Notes under the pieces: generated by a model
Told to the model about the DNA's origin: nothing
What the model saw: only the letters and a program-made list of their open reading frames with translations
Database searches by the model: none
Shown: positions 16,815-25,792 of the stretch, in pieces
How the letters are laid out: each line of letters begins with the position of its first letter
Numbering within the stretch: the stretch's first letter is position 1
NCBI GenBank assembly: GCA_041751875.1
Contig: JBGSIC010000024.1
Location: 4,498 to 68,497 of the forward strand
Direction: 5' to 3'
Length of the DNA: 64,000 nt
From: JBGSIC01 sp041751875
GTDB taxonomy: Bacteria; Bdellovibrionota; FAC87; UBA2466; JACKAF01
Made by a program: the position numbers and the translations under genes

Positions 16815-18274
16815 TTGTCCTCCTCTCTGAGTTCGTAATCTCTTAATTTGGGTGTGTAGCGTAGGTCACCGCCGTTGAGAACGACTTCCTTGCACCGCAC
16901 GCGTTGCGCTTTCACTTTCCAACCGGGCACCATGCGCATGTTTTTGATAAGGTGCGTATTAATCTTGATGTAAAGGGGGGTTCGTTTTTCCCAATCGCTT
17001 TCAGAAGAAGCTTCTTGGTAAGTGGCTTGATCGGTTTTAAATACGGTGACCAAATCAGTATTCAGCATGGCAGTGATGACAGTGAGAAATCCTTCCGGAT
17101 CTTGGAATCCCCCTGCAAAAGCCAAAACAAAAATATCAGGCTTTTGATTTTTTAGATCCACTGCTCTTTGAGGTTCGATGGGAACCAGGTTCAGCTTGAT
17201 CTTATATTTGCTTTCGATCGCTTTAATCGAGGCAGGGTCATTCATAACAGGGAATTCCCGTGCGAGAACGGCCATTGTAAAAGCGCGGTTTTTCACCATG
17301 GAAAGCGCCTTAGGATCACAGCTGACCTTGGGAGCCTTCGCGAGATGGCCGGCAATTCCTTCTGGGATTAAACCCGTGGTACGGTGGAGATTCAGAGCGC
17401 TAACGCGAGCCGCGATCAAATCCTCTGTTGCGCACATGCCGAGTTTTTGTCGGCCTTCGTCATTGAAAGAAGTTCCGTGAGGATACCACCAAGCTGAAGA
17501 TTGAAAGAAGTGGGTGACGGATTCTTCAACATGGTTTCCCTCTTGCCATTCTGCTCCGGCCTTGAATGCGTCGACAGCGTCGCTGTAGGCGAAGGGCACC
17601 AGACTGGGTATGTCCGTCGTGGGGCCTGTTTTGGGTTGGATGACAACATTCCATTTGGGCACCTTTACCTCTTCGGCATGGCGAAAGTGCTTGTTTTTGA
17701 CGAGTACCCAGGCGTTGTTTTCTCGGATGCAACGATAGGCACCGGTTCCGATAAAAGGTTCTTCTGAGTTGGGGTCGAACTTCCACCCTTCGGGAACAAT
17801 TCCTAACTGGTCTCGGCTCAGGGCTTTAAGAGTTGCGACATAGGGGCTATTGAAGCGCAGGCGCAATTCCTTTGGGCTCACGACTTCCATCTTTGCGATA
17901 CGACTCAAATAAGACTTCGATTGAGAGTTCTCGGAACTTAGATGTCGTTCAAGCGTGTACTTAACATCGCCCGCCGTCAGTGCGTTGCCGTTTGAAAAGT
18001 ATGTGTTTCCATCAAAGAAGAAAGTAAGCGTCAGACCGTCAGAAGAGAACTTCCAGCGAGAGGCGGCAGCGGGGACTATCGTCCCGTCCTGCCCTGATTC
18101 CACGAGGGGCTCGATAATTTGGCCCATCAGAATATGCTCAAGATAAATGTTTACGGCTACAGGATCACGCGGGAAAGTCGCCGGAAACACCCCGACGCTT
18201 GGAGTTGTAGCTGACATAGACACCACCTGAAAAATAAACGCCAAAATAAAGGCGACGCGATTAATAAACTTCAT
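16811..18274 (-). CDS. Extracellular oligopeptide-type solute-binding protein (SBP family 5)
   Basis: About 487 residues from the ATG at 18274, chosen because it gives a clean signal peptide (MKFINRVAFILAF..., cleavage after SMSA). The mature part is a family 5 periplasmic binding protein (DppA/OppA-like). Typical segments are IIEPLVESGQDGTIVPAAASRW, shortened to its core LVESGQDGTIVPAAASRW, and the FFDGNTYFSNGNALTAGDV region near the N-terminus. Such proteins capture peptides or small ligands. No permease or ATPase genes are nearby, so it may present ligand to the MFS-kinase sensor rather than feed an ABC importer. It overlaps the HExxH gene by 14 bases and mini-ORF 1 by 4. Confidence 0.85.
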   Translation of the reverse strand: MKFINRVAFILAFIFQVVSMSATTPSVGVFPATFPRDPVAVNIYLEHILMGQIIEPLVESGQDGTIVPAAASRWKFSSDGLTLTFFFDGNTYFSNGNALTAGDVKYTLERHLSSENSQSKSYLSRIAKMEVVSPKELRLRFNSPYVATLKALSRDQLGIVPEGWKFDPNSEEPFIGTGAYRCIRENNAWVLVKNKHFRHAEEVKVPKWNVVIQPKTGPTTDIPSLVPFAYSDAVDAFKAGAEWQEGNHVEESVTHFFQSSAWWYPHGTSFNDEGRQKLGMCATEDLIAARVSALNLHRTTGLIPEGIAGHLAKAPKVSCDPKALSMVKNRAFTMAVLAREFPVMNDPASIKAIESKYKIKLNLVPIEPQRAVDLKNQKPDIFVLAFAGGFQDPEGFLTVITAMLNTDLVTVFKTDQATYQEASSESDWEKRTPLYIKINTHLIKNMRMVPGWKVKAQRVRCKEVVLNGGDLRYTPKLRDYELREEDK

Positions 18275-19067
18275 GAACCATTCTCCAGCCAAAGTTTGTT
18301 AGTTCATCTCTTCCAAAAGTTGCAACAGTGTCTTTTAAAACAGCTTCATGCTTGCCAGCGCTATCGGGCAAAATACGACGTTCTAGAGAAATCATGCGAT
18401 AGAGCGCGTGGGCCGAGTGTAAGCGGCCAATCGGGGGCCGGCTCTTTCCCTGATACGGAGCGTGGGCTAATTTATAGTCGCTTTCAGAGAGAATCAGCCG
18501 ATCGACCAAGTTGATCAGAAAAAGCTCTTGGTGTGCGAGCTCATGCACCAAGGAGACGGCCAAAGCTCGCGGATCATTAACACGCTTTAAATAGAGTGTT
18601 CCAAAATAGTGGGGATGGGATGCAGAACGGAAATCTTCAGTTTGCAAAGTGCACACGTAGGTCATGTGTTCACGAAGCGCGTGAAGGGCTCCGGGATCAT
18701 GAGCACCAATGAGCTCTAGGGCCATTTCAAAACAGGCTTCCCAATCAGCATCCACCTCAGCGAGTTCCACCCGGCGATCCAATGCTGCCAATGATTCCTG
18801 TAAAAACGCGGCCAATTCGGTCGTGTTGGAGCCCACAAGCTTCAAAGGTCCAGGTAATACGACCGGCAAGTTGGCTTTGCGATAAAAATTCGCTGTGAGG
18901 AAGGTGGTGGAGGTTTCAGGAGCAAGAGAAGAAACCTGTTCTAGTAGTGTGGAGCGAAATGAAGGAAGTATAAGGTCAAAAGCCCACTCCCCTTTTTCTA
19001 GAGTCGCCAAGAGCGGGAGTTTCTCCTCTTGAATTCCCGTGGAATGAACGAATGCGTGATTGCTCAT
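18261..19067 (-). CDS. HExxH-motif protein resembling aKG-HExxH-type peptide beta-hydroxylases
   Basis: A 268-residue soluble protein with LVHELAHQE (HELAH at 175-179) and a later RLHSAHALYR (His about 217). This spacing and the hydrophobic helix between (FLINLVDRLI) match the family first described as HExxH putative peptide-modification proteins and later as alpha-ketoglutarate-dependent peptide beta-hydroxylases, usually found in RiPP clusters. A metallopeptidase is the alternative, but there is no signal peptide. It overlaps the response regulator by 4 bases (ATGA) and the binding protein by 14. A substrate peptide might be one of the mini-ORFs downstream. The family call is from motif memory and needs a profile search. 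Confidence 0.65.
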   Translation of the reverse strand: MSNHAFVHSTGIQEEKLPLLATLEKGEWAFDLILPSFRSTLLEQVSSLAPETSTTFLTANFYRKANLPVVLPGPLKLVGSNTTELAAFLQESLAALDRRVELAEVDADWEACFEMALELIGAHDPGALHALREHMTYVCTLQTEDFRSASHPHYFGTLYLKRVNDPRALAVSLVHELAHQELFLINLVDRLILSESDYKLAHAPYQGKSRPPIGRLHSAHALYRMISLERRILPDSAGKHEAVLKDTVATFGRDELTNFGWRMVHEVY

Positions 19068-19729
19068 AAACGTTCCAACCCACTTTCCGGAGTCAATTCC
19101 AACTTTGTCTCAAATCGTTTGCCCATCCCCAATTCGGCGATTTTTCTAAACAACGTGCTGCGGGAAATACCCAGCTTCGAAGCGGTTAGCAGAACATTTC
19201 CGTCATGAGCCGCAAGAGCGGCAGATAAGTACTCTTTTTCGAAAAATTGTGTGCTGGCCCGGTACCCTTCTGGGCTGAAGGATTGGGAGCGTTCGGGAAT
19301 ACAAACCGATGAACGTGCTTCAAGCTCTTTGAGTCGCGCCCGATCCTGGGCGTGTTTCACTGCAACCGGAATACGCACGAGCAAATGTTGAATAAGATGT
19401 TCCGATTTTACGACATAATCGTCGGCGCCCTGGGAAAGTGCTTTCGTAATGGAATCAAATTCCCCGTCACTTGTGAGAATCACCACGGCGGTGTGAGGGG
19501 CATGTTCGTTAATGTTGGTCAGAAGGTCCAACCCACTGCCATCCGGTAGGCGCTTGTCGAGTAAAACAAGATCAAACGATTTTTCAAGGAGTAAAGGGCG
19601 AGCCTGCGCGAGATCGGCGGCGGCAGAAACGTCATGATAGATACTTAGGTACTGGCGAACGACTTCCCGAAGTGAAAAGTCATCTTCAACCAATAAAATT
19701 TTGAGGGAGTCCGACACGGCGCACAACAT
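19064..19729 (-). CDS. Response regulator, receiver plus Fis-type HTH
   Basis: A 221-residue regulator. The receiver domain (about 9-125) has acidic residues EDD at 15-17, the phospho-accepting Asp at 58 in VLLDKRLPDG, Thr/Ser at 86-87 and Lys at 108. A linker follows, then a Fis-family helix-turn-helix (about 178-200, NVLLTASKLGISRSTLFRKI). There is no AAA+ sigma-54 domain, so the layout is PrrA/ActR-like. It is first in an operon with the HExxH enzyme, peptide-binding protein and MFS-kinase, its probable partner. An inverted repeat sits in its promoter, which suggests autoregulation. It overlaps the next gene by 4 bases. Confidence 0.88.
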   Translation of the reverse strand: MLCAVSDSLKILLVEDDFSLREVVRQYLSIYHDVSAAADLAQARPLLLEKSFDLVLLDKRLPDGSGLDLLTNINEHAPHTAVVILTSDGEFDSITKALSQGADDYVVKSEHLIQHLLVRIPVAVKHAQDRARLKELEARSSVCIPERSQSFSPEGYRASTQFFEKEYLSAALAAHDGNVLLTASKLGISRSTLFRKIAELGMGKRFETKLELTPESGLERL

Positions 19730-19754
19730 ACCTAAACTCGCGACCGTTGTCCAA

Positions 19755-19772
19755 TTTATAGGACTAAAGTCC
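19755..19772 (-). promoter_or_regulatory. Response-regulator promoter with inverted-repeat operator
   Basis: On the minus strand a TATAAA -10-like box (19760-19755) is directly preceded by a perfect inverted repeat GGACT-TT-AGTCC (19772-19761) lying in the spacer. The start codon is 26 bases downstream. A dimeric regulator, perhaps the encoded Fis-type response regulator, could bind here. The -35 (ACCCAT at a 17-base spacing) is poor, as expected for an activated promoter. Confidence 0.4.
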
Positions 19773-19836
19773 CAGATATGGGTTAGTTAGGCACAGATTG
19801 TTGGACTTTTCTGCCCTTAGGTTAGCGTTTTTGGGA

Positions 19837-21300
19837 CTACAACATCAAGGATACCCGAAGAGCGGTGTAGCTACGATTGATCTTGCCAGGTGCATCACGG
19901 ATATCTTGGTGATGTTCGAATGAGATCGTGGTCACCGGGTTAGGTCGAAAGTTGAAACGGGCCCCCACCAGCGTGCGATCATTTTGATCGAGAACGCCAT
20001 CGTCATTTTGAAGAAGACCGCCTTTAAGGGAAAACTCCCACTTGGGGGCGAATCGCCAGGCGAGATCTCCATACAGGCCGCCTCGCAAGAACGTGGTTCG
20101 AGTCGTGCCCTCGGGCAGCCCCACTCGCATCAATGCGTAGCCCCCTCTAAAGCGTAGTAGTCGGGAAAGTTGAAGTTGGACATCGGTTCCCAACATTAAG
20201 ATTCGCGCTGAGGGTTTTGCTTTGTCCGAATATCTTCCCGTGTACGCCGAGAAACCAACGTTGAGGATACGACCGAAACTCAATTCGGTGCGTGTTCCCA
20301 TCGCTTTGTCTGTATTTTTTTCTTCATCGACAGAAATGCCCGCAAACTCAGGATACGTGGTTGATTCACCTAAAGGATCCGTTCCTCCTTCGTGAAATCC
20401 ATTTACGATATAAAAATGTTGGTACATGCGAAAGTTGGATCGGTCGACAACAGCGATACGGGCGGCGAGTCCGAGGTCGGTCCAGATATCCGGTAAGAAG
20501 GCGTCTTGGTTGGGACCGCGCAGCGGGGTGGTGTTGTAGATGCCTCCGAAAGTGTTATGCGGATTCATCTGGTCAAAAGGAATCCAGATTCTACCGGCCC
20601 GCACCTGTACCGTGGGATTGATGTCTGCCTGAATTTGGTAATACCTTGGCGTTGAATCCGGTGGAGCAAACCCCATCGAGAACTGGAAACCAGGATGAGG
20701 AATATAATCTATTAAGAGCGCGGTGTGATAGTTGTCAAACCTGAACGCGCTATCAGATTCCGGGCGATAGCTCAGCACCAAATCGAAAAACATTTGCAGA
20801 TTCTTTCCAGAACCAGGCGAGGGAGGGGTGTAAGACGAAGAGGAATGGAGATCTTTGAGATCCACCACTTCCGATTTCACCGGAGCTTTTTTGGCGACGT
20901 CACCCTTCGGTGCTTCGGCTTTGTCTTCCGGCTTAGGCGGCGCGGGCTCACTTCGAACTTGTACGGGGAGTGGTTTGTCAGGAACGAAAGGAACCGATCG
21001 CGCAGACTCCGTAGTGCTGGCTTTCTCGCGTCTCGGAGAGGTTTTGCGCGAGGCTTTGCGGACTTTTTGCTTCCCTTTCTTGGTCGCCTTCCGCGTGGTT
21101 TTACTCGTCGTTTTACTTTCGATTTTTTTGGCATTAGGCACCGGTGTCTTTTTTGGTTTAATAGGTTTAATGGGGTCTGCGAACGGATTGATGCGCTCGT
21201 AAGTATCAAATCGGAAGGGTGTTTGTTCTGCAAAAAGTAGATCGCTGCTCAAGAAGAACAATACACTTAGAATGAAATAGAAGTTGCGCATTATTGACAC
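19837..21300 (-). CDS. Outer-membrane beta-barrel protein with Lys/Pro-rich N-terminal region
   Basis: A 487-residue exported protein with signal peptide (cleavage near LLFA-EQ). Residues about 40-110 are extremely basic (runs of K, R, T and S) and resemble histone-H1-like tails. Residues about 110-165 are Pro/Lys/Glu-rich. The rest (about 175-487) has the alternating pattern of a porin-like beta barrel, ends SLML and is reminiscent of phosphate-selective-type porins. The basic region could bind peptidoglycan, LPS or other polyanions in the periplasm. ATG at 21291 is a possible alternative start. The family is not firmly recognised. 96 bases separate it from the tatC stop. Confidence 0.7.
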   Translation of the reverse strand: MSIMRNFYFILSVLFFLSSDLLFAEQTPFRFDTYERINPFADPIKPIKPKKTPVPNAKKIESKTTSKTTRKATKKGKQKVRKASRKTSPRREKASTTESARSVPFVPDKPLPVQVRSEPAPPKPEDKAEAPKGDVAKKAPVKSEVVDLKDLHSSSSYTPPSPGSGKNLQMFFDLVLSYRPESDSAFRFDNYHTALLIDYIPHPGFQFSMGFAPPDSTPRYYQIQADINPTVQVRAGRIWIPFDQMNPHNTFGGIYNTTPLRGPNQDAFLPDIWTDLGLAARIAVVDRSNFRMYQHFYIVNGFHEGGTDPLGESTTYPEFAGISVDEEKNTDKAMGTRTELSFGRILNVGFSAYTGRYSDKAKPSARILMLGTDVQLQLSRLLRFRGGYALMRVGLPEGTTRTTFLRGGLYGDLAWRFAPKWEFSLKGGLLQNDDGVLDQNDRTLVGARFNFRPNPVTTISFEHHQDIRDAPGKINRSYTALRVSLML

Positions 21301-21396
21301 GCCTCATCAACACGATGAGGGACATCGCTAAGGGATCGGTAAAAAACATAACGATGTTGAACGGATATCGACAGTGATCGCAGAGGGTGCGGTCGA

Positions 21397-22236
21397 TTAG
21401 GTGGTTCGTGGTACGCGCTGTATCCAACGTACGCCTAGGATACTGATTTCATAGAGAAGATAGAGTGGTGCCGAAACGACAACCATTGTCAAAGCGTCAG
21501 GAGATGGTGTGATAATCGCAGAGATGACACAGATGGCCAGTGCGGCATAACGCCGGTAGTTAGCCAAAGTTTTTGCCGATACAAAACCCATGGCACCCAA
21601 GATTGTTATACAAACGGGCATCTGAAAAAGAAGCCCCATTCCTAGGAGCATTTTCACGGTCATAGAAAAATACGACGTGAGTGTAATGATTGCTTTATCA
21701 GTGGGAGATCCAAAGTTGATCAAGAAATCATAGCTGTAAGGAATGACGATCCAATACGCAAAAGAAATTCCCAAAACAAAACTGAGCGACCCCGCGATCA
21801 GAAAGGGAAGGACAAACCGTTTTTCATTTCGGTAGAGCGCGGGAGAAACAAATCGCCAGAGTTCAAATAGAAGATATGGCGAAAGGAGTGCAATCGAAAC
21901 GAGAACACTGATCTGAATATATATAATGAATTTGTCGGCGATACCCGTGAAGTAGAGCTGCTGATCCCCGGGCGGGAGTACGCTAAGAAGCGGAGTTTCC
22001 AAGAATAAGACTACTGGCTCGATAAAACTAAAAATGGCACATGTGGTAAGAGCGAGAATAACTAAAACACGCACTAGAGCGGAACGCAGTTCATCTAAGT
22101 GTTGCCACAAAGGCATGCGGAGCTCATCACTATCCAAAGCAGGATCTTCGGAAGCGGGTTTGGCGTGAGGAGCTTCGTGAACGTCGAAGGGATTAACCTT
22201 CTGACCCGGGTTTTGTGGTTTTGGAGTCGTGTCCAC
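21397..22236 (-). CDS. tatC: Sec-independent translocase subunit TatC
   Basis: A 279-residue integral membrane protein with six helices and TatC signatures: PLWQHLDELRSALVR (the HLxELRxR motif that binds the twin-arginine signal), SPYLLFELWRFVSPALYRNEK shown here as LLFELWRFVSPALYRNEK, and the late ANYRRYA and ITPSPDALT segments. It has an acidic, Pro-rich N-terminal extension of about 40 residues. With TatA it forms the pathway exporting folded, often cofactor-bearing proteins. The start overlaps the end of tatA by 44 bases. A candidate client in this window is the internal Tat-like segment of the polyferredoxin. Confidence 0.96.
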   Translation of the reverse strand: MDTTPKPQNPGQKVNPFDVHEAPHAKPASEDPALDSDELRMPLWQHLDELRSALVRVLVILALTTCAIFSFIEPVVLFLETPLLSVLPPGDQQLYFTGIADKFIIYIQISVLVSIALLSPYLLFELWRFVSPALYRNEKRFVLPFLIAGSLSFVLGISFAYWIVIPYSYDFLINFGSPTDKAIITLTSYFSMTVKMLLGMGLLFQMPVCITILGAMGFVSAKTLANYRRYAALAICVISAIITPSPDALTMVVVSAPLYLLYEISILGVRWIQRVPRTT

Positions 22237-22444
22237 CTTTGGCCCCCGAGTTTTGGGTGACGTCTATCGTGCCGTCATCTTTATCCAGACGTTTTTCGTC
22301 GTCATTATTGCCCTCAAGGGCTTTTTTGAAATCGCGGATGCCTTTGCCCAGACCTTTTGCTAGCTCAGGTAGCCGCTTAGGGCCAAATACAAGAAGAGCA
22401 GCTACGGAAATAACCAGAATCTCTGGTAGGCCTAGGTTAAACAT
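22193..22444 (-). CDS. tatA: Sec-independent translocase subunit TatA/TatB
   Basis: An 83-residue protein with one N-terminal membrane helix (about 6-20), the FGPKRLPEL hinge and an amphipathic helix GLGKGIRDFKKALE, followed by a charged tail. The FGP hinge and short length fit TatA; TatB is less likely. It overlaps tatC by 44 bases and lies 62 bases after the aceE stop on the same strand. Only one TatA/B-type gene is present here, so the system may be a minimal TatAC or have another subunit elsewhere. Confidence 0.94.
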   Translation of the reverse strand: MFNLGLPEILVISVAALLVFGPKRLPELAKGLGKGIRDFKKALEGNNDDEKRLDKDDGTIDVTQNSGAKGGHDSKTTKPGSEG

Positions 22445-22506
22445 TTGTAAATCTTACGTAAGATCGCGCACTCACGTCAATGATTCCCTCATCGCTAGGC
22501 CCGAGG

Positions 22507-25212
22507 CTAGTGAGCCGTTTGAGGCGCGTCGCGAAAGTTTTCCAACACGGAGGGGTGAACCTCGAATCGTTCCCCAGCAGTTTCAGTGAGGACTTCTTCA
22601 CACGCTTCCGAAATCGAAGGAGCGTCAATGCCGTGGTAGGCGTAGATGTCGGCCACAGTTCCCGACTTCGAAGTCTTGCGAATGGCTAGGGCCTTATGTT
22701 TGACCCCCACAATCGAACCGATGTTATCAAGTAAGCCCGGTTCGCCATCGTGCACAGAGACAATCGGAACGCGGCTTCCCCGTAAGCTGTACCAGCCAGC
22801 AAGAGAACCAATCTGGCCGCTCGCCTCAGGAAGGACATGGAGATCTCCGGTGACCCCCAAGCCTTCTTTAAGGTGTTCGAAATCCGTATTGTAACCGTGG
22901 TTACCCAAAAGAAGATCCGAACTTGTCACAACAAAAACGTTTGCAAAGATTCCTTTTTCCAAAAGAGAGTCGGAAGCCAAAATCGCTTCAGCTCCCAGCG
23001 CGCCCATGGCAAAAATGTGAACCACGTTATCTCCGGGCAGGTACCCCTCGTAGTTTCGGTAGTCAATAAGGGGATAGGCGCCTTGGAGCACATCCTCTCT
23101 GATGGCGTTCAAAATTTCAGCGTCAGATTGGCCTTCAACGGAATCGGCTGTTTCTTCGGTGAGCGTTTCACCTGATTCCATTTTTTTAAATCGAGATTGG
23201 CGATGTAACCTAGTCAGGAAGTCTTTTTGTACAAGCCCCTTTGTCACGCAGCGGATTAGGGTAGATTCACGATCTTCCGTATCTAAAGTGAAATGACGGC
23301 GAAGCGTATCTGCTAGGATCCACTCCAGCTCCTTAGCGAAGCAGGGTTCCCAAGTTACACAGTGGGGAATTTGGAAATCCGACTTCCAAGAGTGCTGCGC
23401 ACCCTCTGATGAGAGAGTCACTCCGCTGGGGGTTCCCAGAGTCGCAAAACGAGAACGCCAGTAGAGATTGTAGTAGTACTGGTCGTGAGCACGCTTAATA
23501 AAAAAATCATAAATCGTCATCGCGGGGTAAAAAGGAATCCCCAAAAAATCGAAAAACTTTCCAAAGGATCCTGCCGCCGACATGCAGTTTCCTTCCGCGA
23601 TCTCAAAGCGCAAGTGACCAGATTTTTCGGAAATCTTGGGTACTACGTCGGGAGCTTTCTTGTCCTTTGCGTCGAAAAGTGTTTCGTAATCTTCTTGCCG
23701 CACGTCTCCGTAGAGTTTGCCGTTCATGTTCGGGCTGGTATTAGTGGAAGTGCCAACGTCGGGTGCCATGGTCAGAAAATATTTTGCCACCTTCTCCCAA
23801 CCGTTTCCATCTTCGGGCTCGTCCATGCCGCGACCCAAGCGATCCAGTTTCGCAGCGACTTGTCCCCACATCCATTGAGTGTGTGCCACGGGATTAAATT
23901 TTAGTGCGGTAATATTGAAATCTTTCGGCCAATCAAGAGTCGAGGCAAAAGCTTTCCATTCCTCCTGCCTTTTCTGAACTCGGGCTCGCACCTCATCAAT
24001 TCCATGCACAAGCGTTTTGCGTCGGGGCTTTAAGAAAGCTTCTTCTTTAGAGCCCTCGGGAAACTGGGCGAAGGGGTCGGCAAGGGTGACCCCGACTTTC
24101 TTCCCCATTGCCTCAAGTTCGTCTTCTTCGGGAAGGGTGGAATGGTTTCCGGATTTCGCCTGGCATTCCAAACCAAGTCCCTTGATGGTGTAAGCGACAA
24201 TCAAAGTAGGACGTTCACTTTCTCGCGCGCGTTGATACGCTTGCACAAGTGCCTGCATGTCGTGTCCACCGAGATTCAGAAAAATCTGGTGAACCTGATC
24301 ATCAGACAGATCTTTCAGAAACGCTTTCATTGAGGGGGATTTTCCCTCAAGAACCGAACGCGTGAGCTCGGGACGATTGGATGCCAGCAAACCTTGAAAC
24401 TCGAAATCGCTGAAAGTCTCATCTAGTACTTTTCTAAATTCTTCACCGCCGGGCCGTTGAAATTGTTTTTCCCGCAGGGATCCGTGCTTTAGGATGATTG
24501 AGCGCCAACCATTAGCTTCGGCAATACGTGACATGCGATCTGCGTCCGATCCACGGAAAGCCTCTTCATTTGAAATACGCGTGCCATCCAAATTTTGTCG
24601 GTTGTAGTCAACAATCCATACAACACGGTTAAGCTGTCGCTCGCCTGCGTCCGGCATCGCTTCAGCAAGAGATCCTTCACGAAATTCAGAATCTCCCATC
24701 AGGCACCAGAAAACGGGATCCTCTTGCAGGTCAAATCCATGATCTTTTGCGTACTCATACCCCAAAGCTGTGTAGAGCGCATTGACCGGTGGGATGCCGA
24801 CCGAGCCCGAAGGAAAGAAACGAAAACCATCCGGATCGCTCTCTGCATGATAGGACTGAAAAACCGGATCGCCTTCTTTGGAGTAGTGACGCAGGTGATG
24901 CATCGCTCGTTTGCGTTGTTCGTCGGACATGCGTTTACCGTCTTTGTCCCGAAAGTTGTGCAACAAATTATTTAGCGCGTGGTCCATCGGCGAGACGTGA
25001 GGTTTGCACGCAAAATAATCTTCTGGATTTCTTGCTACAAGATGAAGGGCCGCCAAAATATGCTTTGAACTGGAACACGCTGTAGCATGACCCCCGACCT
25101 TGGGTTCCCCTTTTGGAACATTAGGGCGGTTATTTGCGATGTGTATCATCGCGAGAGCCTGGAAAAAGGCGCGGTCGCATATGCGGTTTAGAACGTCGTA
25201 GTCGTAATTCAT
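22507..25212 (-). CDS. aceE: Pyruvate dehydrogenase E1 component (homodimeric AceE type)
   Basis: A 901-residue thiamine-diphosphate enzyme of the single-chain E1 family that decarboxylates pyruvate and passes the acetyl group to lipoyl-E2. Early VGGHATACSS corresponds to the VGGHxxSFxS region. The TPP/Mg site is GDSEFREGS with DYNRQNLDG (GDG...N pattern), and the AceE-like C-terminal domains include GSFGKFFDFLGIPFYP and LLGNHGYNTDFEHLK. The N-terminus is a little shorter than E. coli AceE (887 in total there, so overall length is similar). No E2 or E3 gene adjoins it. It lies upstream of tatA on the same strand, 62 bases away. Confidence 0.85.
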   Translation of the reverse strand: MNYDYDVLNRICDRAFFQALAMIHIANNRPNVPKGEPKVGGHATACSSSKHILAALHLVARNPEDYFACKPHVSPMDHALNNLLHNFRDKDGKRMSDEQRKRAMHHLRHYSKEGDPVFQSYHAESDPDGFRFFPSGSVGIPPVNALYTALGYEYAKDHGFDLQEDPVFWCLMGDSEFREGSLAEAMPDAGERQLNRVVWIVDYNRQNLDGTRISNEEAFRGSDADRMSRIAEANGWRSIILKHGSLREKQFQRPGGEEFRKVLDETFSDFEFQGLLASNRPELTRSVLEGKSPSMKAFLKDLSDDQVHQIFLNLGGHDMQALVQAYQRARESERPTLIVAYTIKGLGLECQAKSGNHSTLPEEDELEAMGKKVGVTLADPFAQFPEGSKEEAFLKPRRKTLVHGIDEVRARVQKRQEEWKAFASTLDWPKDFNITALKFNPVAHTQWMWGQVAAKLDRLGRGMDEPEDGNGWEKVAKYFLTMAPDVGTSTNTSPNMNGKLYGDVRQEDYETLFDAKDKKAPDVVPKISEKSGHLRFEIAEGNCMSAAGSFGKFFDFLGIPFYPAMTIYDFFIKRAHDQYYYNLYWRSRFATLGTPSGVTLSSEGAQHSWKSDFQIPHCVTWEPCFAKELEWILADTLRRHFTLDTEDRESTLIRCVTKGLVQKDFLTRLHRQSRFKKMESGETLTEETADSVEGQSDAEILNAIREDVLQGAYPLIDYRNYEGYLPGDNVVHIFAMGALGAEAILASDSLLEKGIFANVFVVTSSDLLLGNHGYNTDFEHLKEGLGVTGDLHVLPEASGQIGSLAGWYSLRGSRVPIVSVHDGEPGLLDNIGSIVGVKHKALAIRKTSKSGTVADIYAYHGIDAPSISEACEEVLTETAGERFEVHPSVLENFRDAPQTAH

Positions 25213-25285
25213 AAGCCCGGCATACTACCATCCAAAGTAAGAATAGCAACCCAAGTCAAACATATAGAATGATAAGGGAAAATCC

Positions 25286-25792
25286 TTAGGCGGATTGTCG
25301 GCTTGCTAGTTCACCAAGGACCTGTTTTCGGTTCAAAAGCTGCACCTTTACACCCTCTAGTGGTTGGTGCACATCGCGGGAAAAGTAACCCGATGAGAGC
25401 AGCAGTCCCTTGGTGCTCCGTGCGCCTCTTACAAAGTCTTTAAACTCCAGAACCGAAGCCAATGGAACCAGCGGACGCTCCGCGGTCGTAACGATCGCAC
25501 CGAAGATATAAGAATCAGTAAAGAGCGCGTCTTTTTTTTCCGCGATCCAATAGCACTCGTTGTCGCTCTCCTTAACCGTTTCCTTTAACGTGAGTTGCCG
25601 TTCGTGTACGTAATACTCGATTAGCCTCTGTAAATCGGCTAACGCCAAAGGAGGGGCTTTAGGATCCGAGGCGGCGTCTTCCTCAGGCAATAAAAAGGCC
25701 ATCTTGCTTGGATTAGAATTCCGAGTAACGAAAACAGCCAGAACCATTCCCACTACCAGTGCGAAAAATACTAGGAAAAAGATATTAAACAT
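25286..25792 (-). CDS. Membrane-anchored Mrr-like restriction-endonuclease-fold protein
   Basis: About 168 residues from the ATG at 25792. The N-terminus is one membrane helix (MFNIFFLVFFALVVGMVLAV). The rest resembles an Mrr-type restriction-endonuclease-fold domain: LIEYYVHERQL, ALFTDSYIFGAIV, LLLSSGYFSRDV near the end and a VQLLNRKQVLGEL terminal helix. I do not see a clear D-ExK catalytic set, so it may be a non-nucleolytic relative. It overlaps the upp gene by 8 bases (coupled). Function unknown. Confidence 0.6.
   Translation of the reverse strand: MFNIFFLVFFALVVGMVLAVFVTRNSNPSKMAFLLPEEDAASDPKAPPLALADLQRLIEYYVHERQLTLKETVKESDNECYWIAEKKDALFTDSYIFGAIVTTAERPLVPLASVLEFKDFVRGARSTKGLLLSSGYFSRDVHQPLEGVKVQLLNRKQVLGELASRQSA

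Noticed and set aside
22507..25212. Transketolase reading of the 901-residue TPP enzyme
   Set aside because: Length and the DYNRQNLDG and LLGNHGYNTDFEHLK segments fit the AceE family better than transketolase.
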